From: JBBSBY01 sp038250835
GTDB lineage: Bacteria > Desulfobacterota > Desulfomonilia > Desulfomonilales > Desulfomonilaceae
Reading direction: 5' to 3'
Assembly (NCBI GenBank): GCA_038250835.1
Contig: JBBSBY010000052.1
Span: 1-25,400 of the forward strand
DNA: 25,400 bases
Below the pieces are notes generated by a model. The model saw nothing but the letters and a program-made list of their open reading frames with translations, was not told the DNA's origin and did no database searches. Positions 7,104 to 14,156 of this stretch are shown here, one piece after another; positions within the stretch are counted from its first letter, which is position 1, and every line of letters starts with the position of its first letter. A program made the position numbers and the translations under genes.

Positions 7104-9224
7104 TTGTCGTCATGCATTTATAATTGTGGTGAAAAAAGTACAGATGTGGAGTTCCGTGTTCCGGAATCAGCGGAGAGTGCAGACCAGTTAGAAGAGTTAC
7201 TCACTCTGGAATGGTTGGTAACAAACGGTCTGGGAGGCTACTCATCCGGAACGATTTGTGGAGTAAGAACAAGGCGCTACCATGGGTTGTTGATTGCCGC
7301 TTTACCTGCGCCGCTGGGCCGTATGGTCATGTTGGGTGATTTGGCCGAACAGGTGGAGTTTCCCGACGGCAAATCGATTCGTTTAGATGCTGAGAATCAT
7401 TACGGCAAACCTTTGGTGTTTCATGGGGCGGGATTCACGACGGACTTTCATTTGGAACAGGGATTGCCCGTATGGAAGTATAAACTGGATGGTTATATTT
7501 TAGAAAAACGCTTAATTATGCCTTACATGCAAAACACGGCGCACATCATTTACAAATTATTGGAAGGTGAAGGTCCCGTAAACTTGAGACTTAGACCGGC
7601 CGTCAATTTCAGATCCCATGAAGCTCCTGTGGATACGGCTCTGGTTTCATCGTATTCGCTCACAATAAAGGATGATAATCGATACGAGCTTGCGGGTGGG
7701 GATCACATTCCCCCATTAAAATTCATGGTCTACGGTCAAAACGCCACGTATTCGTTTCACGCTGAAAAAATCAAAGACATTGTCTTTTGGATGGAAGAAC
7801 GCAGAGGATTTTATTCTAAAAGTGAGTTATGGAGCCCAGGACATTTTCATTTGACAATAAAGAAAGACTCGACCGCAGCCATCATGGTGTCTACTCACAG
7901 TTGGGAGACCGCCAGATCGCTTACACCGGAAGAGGCCTTTAAAGCGGAACATTTGAGAAGAGACAACTTGCTGCTTTCAGCTCACAATGAAGCGGTTCAA
8001 GGACGTGGAAAGGAACTGACTTTGGCGGCGGACCAATTCATCATAAGCCCCATGGGTAGACCTCAGGACGCAGCCAGAGCAAAAGCGTCAGGGCACGAGA
8101 TCCGAACAGTAATTGCGGGATACCCATGGTTTACTGATTGGGGCCGAGATACCATGATCAGCTTGGAAGGATTGACTCTGGTTACCGGCCGGCACATTGA
8201 AGCAGGATCAATACTGAGAACCTTTGCTCATTATGTACGCGGCGGACTAATTCCCAACATGTTTCCTGAAGGCGGCAAAGAAGGTTTATACCACACTGCG
8301 GATGCCACTCTTTGGTTTTTTCAGGCAATCAGCAGGTATGTGGAGGTTACCAAAGATCGGTCGACTTTACGTTTGTTACTGCCGAAGCTCAAAGAAATAA
8401 TCAACAAGCATGTCGAGGGTAGCAGCTTTGGTATACATGTCGATCCGAAAGACGGGCTTCTGTCTCAAGGAGCCGTTGGATATCAGTTGACATGGATGGA
8501 CGCCAAAGTGGACAACTGGGTGGTAACTCCCCGGAGAGGCAAGGCGGTAGAAATCAACGCCCTGTGGTACAACGCCTTGAAATTGGTTCACAGGTGGGTT
8601 GAGGAGGAAAACGACGGGGCCGAGTTTGCCGAACAAGTGGATCAATTGAGTAAACAAGTTAAGAAGTCGTTTAATGAAAAGTTTTGGAACCCCGAAACCC
8701 AAAGTCTGTATGACGTCATAGATGGTGAAAACGACAACGATGCATCTTGTCGTCCTAACCAGATATTTCCCATATCATTGCCGCATCCTGTTTTAGACGA
8801 GTCACGGTGGGAGTCCGTAATGCAGGTGGTTACCGATAAATTATTGACTCCCAAAGGATTGCGGTCGCTGTCCCCTCAAAGCCCTGATTTCAAGCCTAAA
8901 TATTACGGTGATTTACGTTCTCGGGACGCGGCATATCATCAAGGAACCGTCTGGGCATGGTTAATAGGTCCATATATTGACGCCTACCTGAAATTAAAAC
9001 CACAAGATAAAGCCGGCGCCCGGAAATTGTTGGAGCCACTGATATCTGGTTTAAATGAAGCCGGTGTGGGATCGATAAGTGAAATTTTTGACGCTGAACC
9101 GCCATTCAGTCCTAACGGCTGCATCGCGCAGGCTTGGAGTGTTGCGGAGGTATTGAGGAGCTTCGTGAAAACGGCTCCGGACCATGAGAGTGATAATGAA
9201 AATTCGTCCGAAAACTCGGCCTAA
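7104..9224 (+). CDS. Glycogen debranching enzyme (amylo-alpha-1,6-glucosidase, GH133 type)
   Basis: A 706-residue protein of the archaeal/bacterial glycogen debranching family. The N-terminal GDE domain (about 35-260) has LEWLVTNGLGGYSSGT and RTRRYHGLLIA, and the C-terminal (alpha/alpha)6 amylo-alpha-1,6-glucosidase domain (about 300-690) has PWFTDWGRDTMIS (341-353), HTADATLWFF (397-406), RDAAYHQGTVWAW and GSISEIFD. The family removes alpha-1,6-linked branches from limit dextrins in the cytoplasm. The start is a TTG at 7104; AAGGTGAGG at 7087-7095 is 8 nt upstream, and the nearby ATG at 7112 is out of frame, so the TTG is well supported. It begins 20 nt after treZ, making an operon in which this enzyme supplies linear maltodextrin for the TreY/TreZ route. 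It takes the place usually held by the isoamylase TreX, a different family. No defects seen. Confidence 0.93.
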   Translation: MSSCIYNCGEKSTDVEFRVPESAESADQLEELLTLEWLVTNGLGGYSSGTICGVRTRRYHGLLIAALPAPLGRMVMLGDLAEQVEFPDGKSIRLDAENHYGKPLVFHGAGFTTDFHLEQGLPVWKYKLDGYILEKRLIMPYMQNTAHIIYKLLEGEGPVNLRLRPAVNFRSHEAPVDTALVSSYSLTIKDDNRYELAGGDHIPPLKFMVYGQNATYSFHAEKIKDIVFWMEERRGFYSKSELWSPGHFHLTIKKDSTAAIMVSTHSWETARSLTPEEAFKAEHLRRDNLLLSAHNEAVQGRGKELTLAADQFIISPMGRPQDAARAKASGHEIRTVIAGYPWFTDWGRDTMISLEGLTLVTGRHIEAGSILRTFAHYVRGGLIPNMFPEGGKEGLYHTADATLWFFQAISRYVEVTKDRSTLRLLLPKLKEIINKHVEGSSFGIHVDPKDGLLSQGAVGYQLTWMDAKVDNWVVTPRRGKAVEINALWYNALKLVHRWVEEENDGAEFAEQVDQLSKQVKKSFNEKFWNPETQSLYDVIDGENDNDASCRPNQIFPISLPHPVLDESRWESVMQVVTDKLLTPKGLRSLSPQSPDFKPKYYGDLRSRDAAYHQGTVWAWLIGPYIDAYLKLKPQDKAGARKLLEPLISGLNEAGVGSISEIFDAEPPFSPNGCIAQAWSVAEVLRSFVKTAPDHESDNENSSENSA

Positions 9225-9255
9225 TGCGAATGATAAGATATAGCAGATTTTCAAA

Positions 9256-9287
9256 GTTTACTCCGCCGCCTTGGCGACGGAGTAAAC
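9256..9287. terminator. Strong hairpin between the debranching enzyme gene and the minus-strand gene
   Basis: Perfect 10-nt arms GTTTACTCCG (9256-9265) and CGGAGTAAAC (9278-9287), with a further CGCC/GGCG pairing inside. It lies 32 nt after the debranching stop and 24 nt beyond the stop of the convergent gene, so it can end both transcripts. Neither strand has a long T-run after it. Confidence 0.65.
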
Positions 9288-9310
9288 AAGATTAGGAATA
9301 TATGCGCCGT

Positions 9311-9772
9311 CTAAGAAGAGGAGGCTCTCGAAGCGGAGCGAGTGTCTTTATTCTTCCTCATAATCAAGGCATTTTCTTTTACTTCGATGCTGACATTTGC
9401 ATCGCCTGAACCTTTAAGAGGAGAAATTTGGATGCCGTGCTGATGGCCGAATATTTCCAGGCATTTTTCACGCCCCAAAATTTCTCGCATCTGAAGATCA
9501 ATTTCTATTAGAACGCCCTCACCGTCAAACTTGTAGGTTGCATATCTGAATAGATCATCGCCACGAACTATTTCATTTATTTCGGAACCGGAGTCATTGA
9601 AGGAGAAGTGCATTGGGCCTTTCTTAAATATATCTAGGACTTGGCCCTTTTTCATTCCGAGCTTGATATCTCTATAACCTTCAGGGATTTTAGCAAAAGC
9701 CGAAGACGCTAAAACCAGGATTAGAATACTACAAGAAATTACGATGGAAAGCCGAGCTGTTCCATTCTTCAT
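9311..9772 (-). CDS. Small secreted protein, function unknown
   Basis: A 153-residue protein with a classical Sec signal peptide: MKNGTARLS, a hydrophobic stretch to about residue 25, then a likely cleavage after ASSAFA. The open frame extends 33 codons upstream, but the ATG at 9772 is chosen because GGAGG (complement of 9780-9784) is 7 nt away and the signal peptide starts there. The mature part begins KIPEGYRDIKLGMKKGQVLDIF. The pattern LGMKKGQVLDIF followed by a short aromatic beta segment is reminiscent of BamE/SmpA-like small periplasmic proteins, but the match is too weak to name it. The C-terminus is basic and Ser-rich. No cysteine follows the signal, so it is not a lipoprotein. It is convergent with the trehalose operon across a shared hairpin. 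Confidence 0.75.
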   Translation of the reverse strand: MKNGTARLSIVISCSILILVLASSAFAKIPEGYRDIKLGMKKGQVLDIFKKGPMHFSFNDSGSEINEIVRGDDLFRYATYKFDGEGVLIEIDLQMREILGREKCLEIFGHQHGIQISPLKGSGDANVSIEVKENALIMRKNKDTRSASRASSS

Positions 9773-9784
9773 GTGAGAGCCTCC

Positions 9785-9799
9785 AATTGTGAAACAATT
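9785..9799 (-). promoter_or_regulatory. Inverted repeat abutting the ribosome-binding site of the small secreted protein gene
   Basis: AATTGT (9785-9790) and ACAATT (9794-9799) are perfect complements around a 3-nt loop. In the minus-strand mRNA the hairpin ends exactly where the GGAGG ribosome-binding site (9784-9780) begins. It could act as an operator or as a weak RNA hairpin affecting translation. Confidence 0.3.
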
Positions 9800-10043
9800 T
9801 GTCTGATAATACACTTTTACCATATAAGAGAAAAGAAAAACTTGTGTAACCATATAAACTTTTCCTGGCAACTCGCCGACAGAGCGAAAATTTTCTCATA
9901 TTTTTTGATCAAGTTGTTCACCGGAGCGCGCACGCGCATCACTACGGGAACAAACATCACTTTGAGGAAAATCATTGAATACCCGTAAATACTTTGAGTA
10001 ATCTATCAGGCGTCGGATTTTCAGGTCTTAAGCAAGGTTGGTT

Positions 10044-10301
10044 TCAATCCCTCCCCCATACTTCCGAATTGATTTGAAATTCTATAATTGATTGCAATTT
10101 AAGCATACTTTTGTAATTGCGCAAGAGACTTGTAATTAGTTTCTCCTGCGCCTGCAATGCTTTTGAATCACCGATGCAATCACCAGCGCAGAAAGTCCAT
10201 ATATTCTCTTCATGAGGAGCGCCCGGGGCTGGAGGTATAAACCCCGGACATAGGGAGGAGAAACACGGAATGACTGCCGACACAATTATGGCATAAAGCA
10301 T
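10044..10301 (-). CDS. Doubtful small protein, 85 codons
   Basis: The open frame starts with a hydrophobic stretch (MLYAIIVSAVIPCFSS) and ends with an amphipathic segment (ALQAQEKLITSLLRNYKSM). There is no recognisable domain and no good ribosome-binding site before the ATG at 10301. In another frame, an ATG at 10213 opens a short signal-peptide-like sequence (MKRIYGLSALVIASVI) that stops after 25 codons. Joining that start to the tail of the 85-codon frame would give a plausible small exported protein, so this may be a frameshifted remnant. It lies between two genuine small secreted-protein genes on the same strand. Either reading is weak. Confidence 0.28.
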   Translation of the reverse strand: MLYAIIVSAVIPCFSSLCPGFIPPAPGAPHEENIWTFCAGDCIGDSKALQAQEKLITSLLRNYKSMLKLQSIIEFQINSEVWGRD

Positions 10302-10573
10302 GCCGTGGGATAGGAAGAGTATCGCATGTGATGATAAGTTGAATTAAAGAGCTTAAAAATAATCTGATTAGATTAGATGTATTGTGAGGAGCATTAAAGG
10401 TGTGCCCTGCCGAAGGCTAAAATATCGGATCTGTGTTCATGGTATAAGACCTACACTCATGTAGCTCATTCTGAATGAAATTACATAAATGTAAGTCTTT
10501 AGGTCGACGGTAAGCTGTTGCAATCGCAATCCACTTGGAATGACCAAAAATCTCACGGTCGTTGGAATTGGTC

Positions 10574-10909
10574 CTACCACCTGTGCCTGTAGCCTCTGCG
10601 ATTCGACCAGTGTCTGTAGCCTCTATAGGGGCGGTAATAATAACTGTAGTCGTAATACGGCGAATACCACCCGCCATAAGGATAGTAGCCATAATCATAG
10701 AAAGTCCCCCCACGATGACCTCTGTGGTGACGTGCCCAATGTCTGCCACGGTCACGAACTTGTTCGAAGCCGACGTTCGATCCGTCCCAGGTTAAAGTGG
10801 ATATTTGCGCGTTCGGAACTCCGGTAACTTCGGCGCTTACGGGAGCAGGTGTGATGGACATGAATATTAAAAATGACGGGATCGCTAAAATGTAAGTAGT
10901 TAGGCGCAT
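10574..10909 (-). CDS. Secreted Tyr/Gly/His/Arg-rich small protein
   Basis: A 111-residue protein with a Sec signal peptide (MRLTTYILAIPSFLIFMSI, likely cleavage after PAPVSA). It is followed by about 35 ordinary residues and then a low-complexity tail from about residue 55 rich in His/Arg (RHWARHHRGHRGG) and then in Tyr/Gly/Pro (YDYGYYPYGGWYSPYYDYSY), ending RGYRHRW. The frame extends 21 codons further upstream, but the ATG at 10909 has AGGAGG (complement of 10917-10922) 7 nt away and starts the signal peptide. Such short GYR/YYRPYRGYRH tails are common in exported bacterial proteins of unknown role; metal, surface or polyanion binding are possibilities only. Two overlapping plus-strand frames are shadows of this biased sequence. 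Confidence 0.75.
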   Translation of the reverse strand: MRLTTYILAIPSFLIFMSITPAPVSAEVTGVPNAQISTLTWDGSNVGFEQVRDRGRHWARHHRGHRGGTFYDYGYYPYGGWYSPYYDYSYYYRPYRGYRHWSNRRGYRHRW

Positions 10910-10994
10910 AATGTTCCTCCTATTTAAGCTTGTCGGTATGACTGGGGTAGAATGAATCGCCGCCATACGCAATCCATTGCGGAGTTTTCAAAAA

Positions 10995-11007
10995 GCGTCA
11001 AAGACGC
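10995..11007 (-). promoter_or_regulatory. Hairpin plus T-run in the leader of the Tyr/Gly-rich gene, possible attenuator
   Basis: GCGTC (10995-10999) and GACGC (11003-11007) pair around AAA. Read on the minus strand, the hairpin is followed directly by five T. It lies about 85 nt upstream of the minus-strand gene starting at 10909. The stem is only 5 bp, so termination activity is uncertain. Confidence 0.25.
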
Positions 11008-11117
11008 GTGATTAATTAAATTAAATTTATACACCCGCGGTCGGTGACGCAAATTAGATGTGATATCTGTGAATGTGTTTCGATCTGAACTTTTTTTCAT
11101 ACCTGTGAGAATATTTC

Positions 11118-11148
11118 TTGACGTAAACCCTTTAGACTTTCATATAAT
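11118..11148 (+). promoter_or_regulatory. Sigma-70-type promoter candidate for the coiled-coil gene
   Basis: A -35 element TTGACG (11118-11123) and a perfect -10 TATAAT (11143-11148) are separated by 19 nt, slightly long. Transcription would start near 11155, giving a leader of about 97 nt before the ATG at 11252. It is the clearest promoter in the window. The divergent gap 10910-11251 otherwise holds only the hairpin at 10995-11007. Confidence 0.55.
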
Positions 11149-11251
11149 GCCCTTCCACAAACTTGGGAATTTTAGCTTGGGAAAACCCTCGCTCCCGCAG
11201 AAAATCTCTTATGTTAAGGATTTAGGAACAGCAAAATAGTAGGAGACATCA

Positions 11252-12583
11252 ATGTTTAGTATTGTCGAATCCCTCATAAATCTTGTGGGTAGAGTCATAG
11301 ACAATATTCTAAGTTGGCCCTTTTTATTGTTCATCTTTTTAGTGTGGCTGGTTACGCGTTTCAAAAATCAAATAGGCTCCATGTTGGATAGGAGAGGGTC
11401 AGTGCCGGCAGGTGAGCTTTCCGGTAAGATTCATAAGGAAGTTAATCCTCTCTCAAAGGATCTGAGCCTTATAAAATCACAGGTTACCGATCTGCAGTTC
11501 CAGATGCGACGAGTTGAAGATGCAAGCTCGGAAAATCGACAGATAGGCGCCCTCAATCCTATCAAGGCTAAAGTGAACATTCTTGAAGGCCAATCGCAAA
11601 AGCTGGAATCATTAATTGGCGATTTAAGCGCCGCAGACGAAAAGATCTCCAGGACTCTCAATCCCTTCCAAGATCAGCTCAAAGACTACATGACGACCCT
11701 TGATGACTTTAAGGCTAAAATTGAATTGGCGGCATCCAAAGACAATATTTCGTCGTTGAACTCGGAACTACAAAAGATCGGCGAAGACATATCGACTCTA
11801 AAGAATCAGGTTAATGAATTCCACGATAAAATCCAACAAGCAGCCGATAAAGAAGAAGTTTCGGCTTCCATTAAATCCGGAATATCAGCAGCGGAAGGCA
11901 AAATTGCGTTAGATACGAAAGCCAAATTGGAACCCGTCTCTCAAGACCTGAGCTCATTAAAAACTTCAGTTGAATCGCTACAAGAAAAAATCGAACAACT
12001 TCCAACTGCCGACGCGTTAAAGGCCATTGAGTCCGAAACGCAGAAATCGTCCGAAAGTATGTCGGCAGTGAAATCCCAGATAACTGGTTTCATCAATGAT
12101 CTCGAGCTGATTCGTTCGGAACTCCAGGCGAAGCCCACCATGGATACAATTGATTCCCTAAAATCGGATTTATCGCCGCTACATGATCAGTTACAAACGC
12201 TACAGGAAGTAGTTGAGGCGGTTCAGATCCGGTTGGAATCAGAGCCGTGGAAGGAGGCGTCCTCCTCAATAAAAACAGATTTAGAGTCGGTAAGCAAAGA
12301 ACTGAACAAAATTACGGACCAGTTGAATACGATTCAAAACGAGGTAAAAGATCTGGCGGCCAAGGAAGTTTCAGCAGCGCTCGAACGAGATTTGGCGCCG
12401 ATCAACCAGGAACTGACGAATGTGAAAGACTCACTGGCTTCAGTTGTCGCTAAGTCGGAATTGGATCAACCGGATGAGATTACCAGGGAATTGGAGCTGT
12501 TAAGCGAGGAATTCAAGGATTTGAAAAGTTCGTTAAAAAAGCTGCAAAGTTCAGGAGCGGCTAAGACAAAGAAGAAGAAATGA
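11252..12583 (+). CDS. Membrane-anchored long coiled-coil protein, function unknown
   Basis: A 443-residue protein with one N-terminal membrane helix (about 15-36, ending WPFLLFIFLVWLVTRF). The rest, from about residue 60 to 430, is almost wholly predicted coiled coil, rich in Leu, Ile, Ser, Lys, Glu and Gln, and ends in a basic tail (KTKKKK). Degenerate repeats of roughly 40-50 residues are visible, each with a core like LxPxxxDLSxLKxxVxxLQxxI (NPLSKDLSLIKSQVTDLQ; LEPVSQDLSSLKTSVESL; LAPINQELTNVKDSLASV). The ATG has AGGAG 6 nt upstream. No catalytic domain is visible. Architecture suggests a scaffold, tether or spacer reaching into the cytoplasm or periplasm; since the helix is flanked by Arg on its C-terminal side, a cytoplasmic coiled coil is more likely (inference). 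It appears to be a single-gene unit. Confidence 0.85.
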   Translation: MFSIVESLINLVGRVIDNILSWPFLLFIFLVWLVTRFKNQIGSMLDRRGSVPAGELSGKIHKEVNPLSKDLSLIKSQVTDLQFQMRRVEDASSENRQIGALNPIKAKVNILEGQSQKLESLIGDLSAADEKISRTLNPFQDQLKDYMTTLDDFKAKIELAASKDNISSLNSELQKIGEDISTLKNQVNEFHDKIQQAADKEEVSASIKSGISAAEGKIALDTKAKLEPVSQDLSSLKTSVESLQEKIEQLPTADALKAIESETQKSSESMSAVKSQITGFINDLELIRSELQAKPTMDTIDSLKSDLSPLHDQLQTLQEVVEAVQIRLESEPWKEASSSIKTDLESVSKELNKITDQLNTIQNEVKDLAAKEVSAALERDLAPINQELTNVKDSLASVVAKSELDQPDEITRELELLSEEFKDLKSSLKKLQSSGAAKTKKKK

Positions 12584-12811
12584 GAGTTCAGTAAGCGCGG
12601 TCGCAGAAGCGGGTATTTTCCGCTCTACACTTAAACTTCAGACAAAAGTGTTCGTAGCTGCTTTGAATCTAAGACCGAAATTTCGGTGATCTCAAAACCC
12701 CCAACCGGCTTTCTGTTTTCTCTATTTACCCATAGGCACTTCGACCATTTATCTATTCGCCGTCTCATTTGGCTAGCCGCATTCGATTCCGTGGGATGAA
12801 ACGAGATACAT

Positions 12812-13852
12812 ATGCCAAAGATATTATATGGAGTTATGGGGGACGCGCGTGGGCACGTGAATCACGCTTTGGTTGTTGCCCGTGAAATGCCTGAACATGA
12901 ATTTCTATTTCTGGGAGGCGGCAATGTATCTTTGTTGGGAGACGCCGGCTACAACTTCGAAATAATTCCGATGCCCGGCACATTATACAAGAACAATACC
13001 GTTGATATAGTTGCGACAATTCGTAACGCCATAAAAGTGTTCGGGTCCAAATATTCGGCAACAAGACGAGTTATGGAGATAATTCAGTCCTTTGATCCGG
13101 ATCTCATTCTCACTGATTATGAGTACTTCACTCCCATTGCCGCTGAAAAGTTGGGAAGACAGGCTGTTAGTTTAGATCGTCAGCATGTTATTACCCATTG
13201 TGTTTATACTGATCCGCCTGAAGAGAAGCTAAGTCGAATGATGACGAGCGCTCCGGTGAAGTGGCTGTTCAGTCGAGCTACTCATTACATAATTTTGTCT
13301 TTCTGCAATCTATCCGTGAAACGGCCCGATTTAGCCGAAGTTGTGCCGCCGTTAATAAGAAGAGAAATTATCGAATCTACTCCCGGGGACGGTGGCCATG
13401 CTCTTGTGTACCAAACTTCGCCCACTTTTCATCGGCTTTTTCCGCTGTTGCAGCGTTTGGATAGAAAATTCATTATTTATGGGTTCGGCAAAAGATCACA
13501 GCAAAAAAATTTAATTTTCAAAGAGTTTTCAAATCAAGGATTTGTGGAGGATTTGGCGTCGTGCAGGTACGCAATTACCAACGGGGGACACAACGTCGTC
13601 TCCGAGGCTTTATTTCTGCACAAACCGGTTTTCTCCTTTCCAATTAAGAACGCCTATGAACAATACATCAATTCCTATTTTTTGAAAGAAGCGGGGTTCG
13701 GCTCTTATTCCATTTCACATGAACCAAATTACCAGGATCTTCTCAAATTCGAATCCGAAATTGACATCTATACCAAAAATATTCAACGGCACAATTTTTT
13801 TGGTAACAAAATAGTGGTGTCAAAGATCCGTAGATTCATAGATCAGGATTAG
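12812..13852 (+). CDS. GT-B fold glycosyltransferase (MurG/UDP-sugar transferase-like)
   Basis: A 346-residue soluble protein with two Rossmann-like halves. The N-terminus MPKILYGVMGDARGHVNHAL has the Gly-rich loop and GHxxxA pattern of this glycosyltransferase group. The C-terminal half carries NGGHNVVSEAL (257-267), the counterpart of the donor-binding loop THGGxxTxxEAL in MurG and UGT-type enzymes, followed by KPVFSFPIKNAYEQYINSYFL, the conserved P....EQ..N region. It probably transfers a sugar from a nucleotide sugar to a lipid or polysaccharide acceptor at the inner face of the membrane; donor and acceptor are unknown. The ribosome-binding site is weak (GAGA, 5 nt from the ATG at 12812). 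It is 228 nt from the coiled-coil gene and 304 nt from the next gene, so it is not clearly in an operon. Confidence 0.85.
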   Translation: MPKILYGVMGDARGHVNHALVVAREMPEHEFLFLGGGNVSLLGDAGYNFEIIPMPGTLYKNNTVDIVATIRNAIKVFGSKYSATRRVMEIIQSFDPDLILTDYEYFTPIAAEKLGRQAVSLDRQHVITHCVYTDPPEEKLSRMMTSAPVKWLFSRATHYIILSFCNLSVKRPDLAEVVPPLIRREIIESTPGDGGHALVYQTSPTFHRLFPLLQRLDRKFIIYGFGKRSQQKNLIFKEFSNQGFVEDLASCRYAITNGGHNVVSEALFLHKPVFSFPIKNAYEQYINSYFLKEAGFGSYSISHEPNYQDLLKFESEIDIYTKNIQRHNFFGNKIVVSKIRRFIDQD

Positions 13853-13949
13853 CTTAGCGCATGGCGGAAGTTCTGGACATGGGGCATTAAGCGAACTAAA
13901 CTGCCGTAAAATCGCATTCGCGGGTTGGGAAGTTTTTTAAAAGTAGTGA

Positions 13950-14010
13950 ACGAATCGACCTCTCGGCGTTTGTAGCGGCGAGGCGCCGCCGACACTGATT
14001 AACGATTCGT
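13950..14010. repeat. Nested inverted repeats after the glycosyltransferase gene
   Basis: Outer arms ACGAATCG (13950-13957) and CGATTCGT (14003-14010) are perfect complements. Inside lies a compact hairpin, GCGGCG-AGG-CGCCGC (13975-13989). No T-run follows. It could be a REP-like element or an RNA processing structure. Together with 14080-14114 it occupies most of the 304-nt gap 13853-14156, in which I see no gene. Confidence 0.4.
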
Positions 14011-14079
14011 CGCTCATCTAATCCACACCGGCCGCAGGAAATCCTAAGACTCTGCGTGTAAAATGTGATGCCATAAATT

Positions 14080-14114
14080 GCCGGCTGTGTGTCGGATTGC
14101 TGCCGGCCTTTTTT
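14080..14114 (+). terminator. Candidate Rho-independent terminator before the GT-C-like gene
   Basis: Two GCCGGC arms (14080-14085 and 14102-14107; self-complementary) are followed by six T at 14109-14114. The loop is 16 nt, larger than usual. It would close transcription from the glycosyltransferase side 43 nt before the next start codon. Confidence 0.45.
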
Positions 14115-14156
14115 ACTGAGAATGGATTAGCAATGTACCGGCTGTAAGGACTTACA

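Noticed and set aside
8376..9254. Minus-strand open frames inside the debranching enzyme gene
   Set aside because: They lie entirely within or at the end of a clearly coding plus-strand gene and have no domain or ribosome-binding site.
10041..10051. GTTTCAATCCC, also at 24924-24934, resembling part of CRISPR repeats
   Set aside because: Each copy is isolated, 11 nt long, about 15 kb apart, with no spacer-repeat periodicity and no cas genes.
10021..10060. Possible tRNA T-arm-like sequence around TTCAATCC
   Set aside because: The flanks do not pair as a 5-bp T-stem and there is no acceptor, D or anticodon arm at the right distance.
10417..10827. Several overlapping open frames on both strands across the Tyr/Gly/His/Arg-rich gene
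   Set aside because: Their Thr/Ile/Val/Arg bias is explained by the biased codons of the gene at 10909-10574, which alone has a signal peptide and a good ribosome-binding site.
12608..12624. AGCGG/CCGCT hairpin after the coiled-coil gene
   Set aside because: Five-bp stem with no T-run; too weak to call as a terminator.
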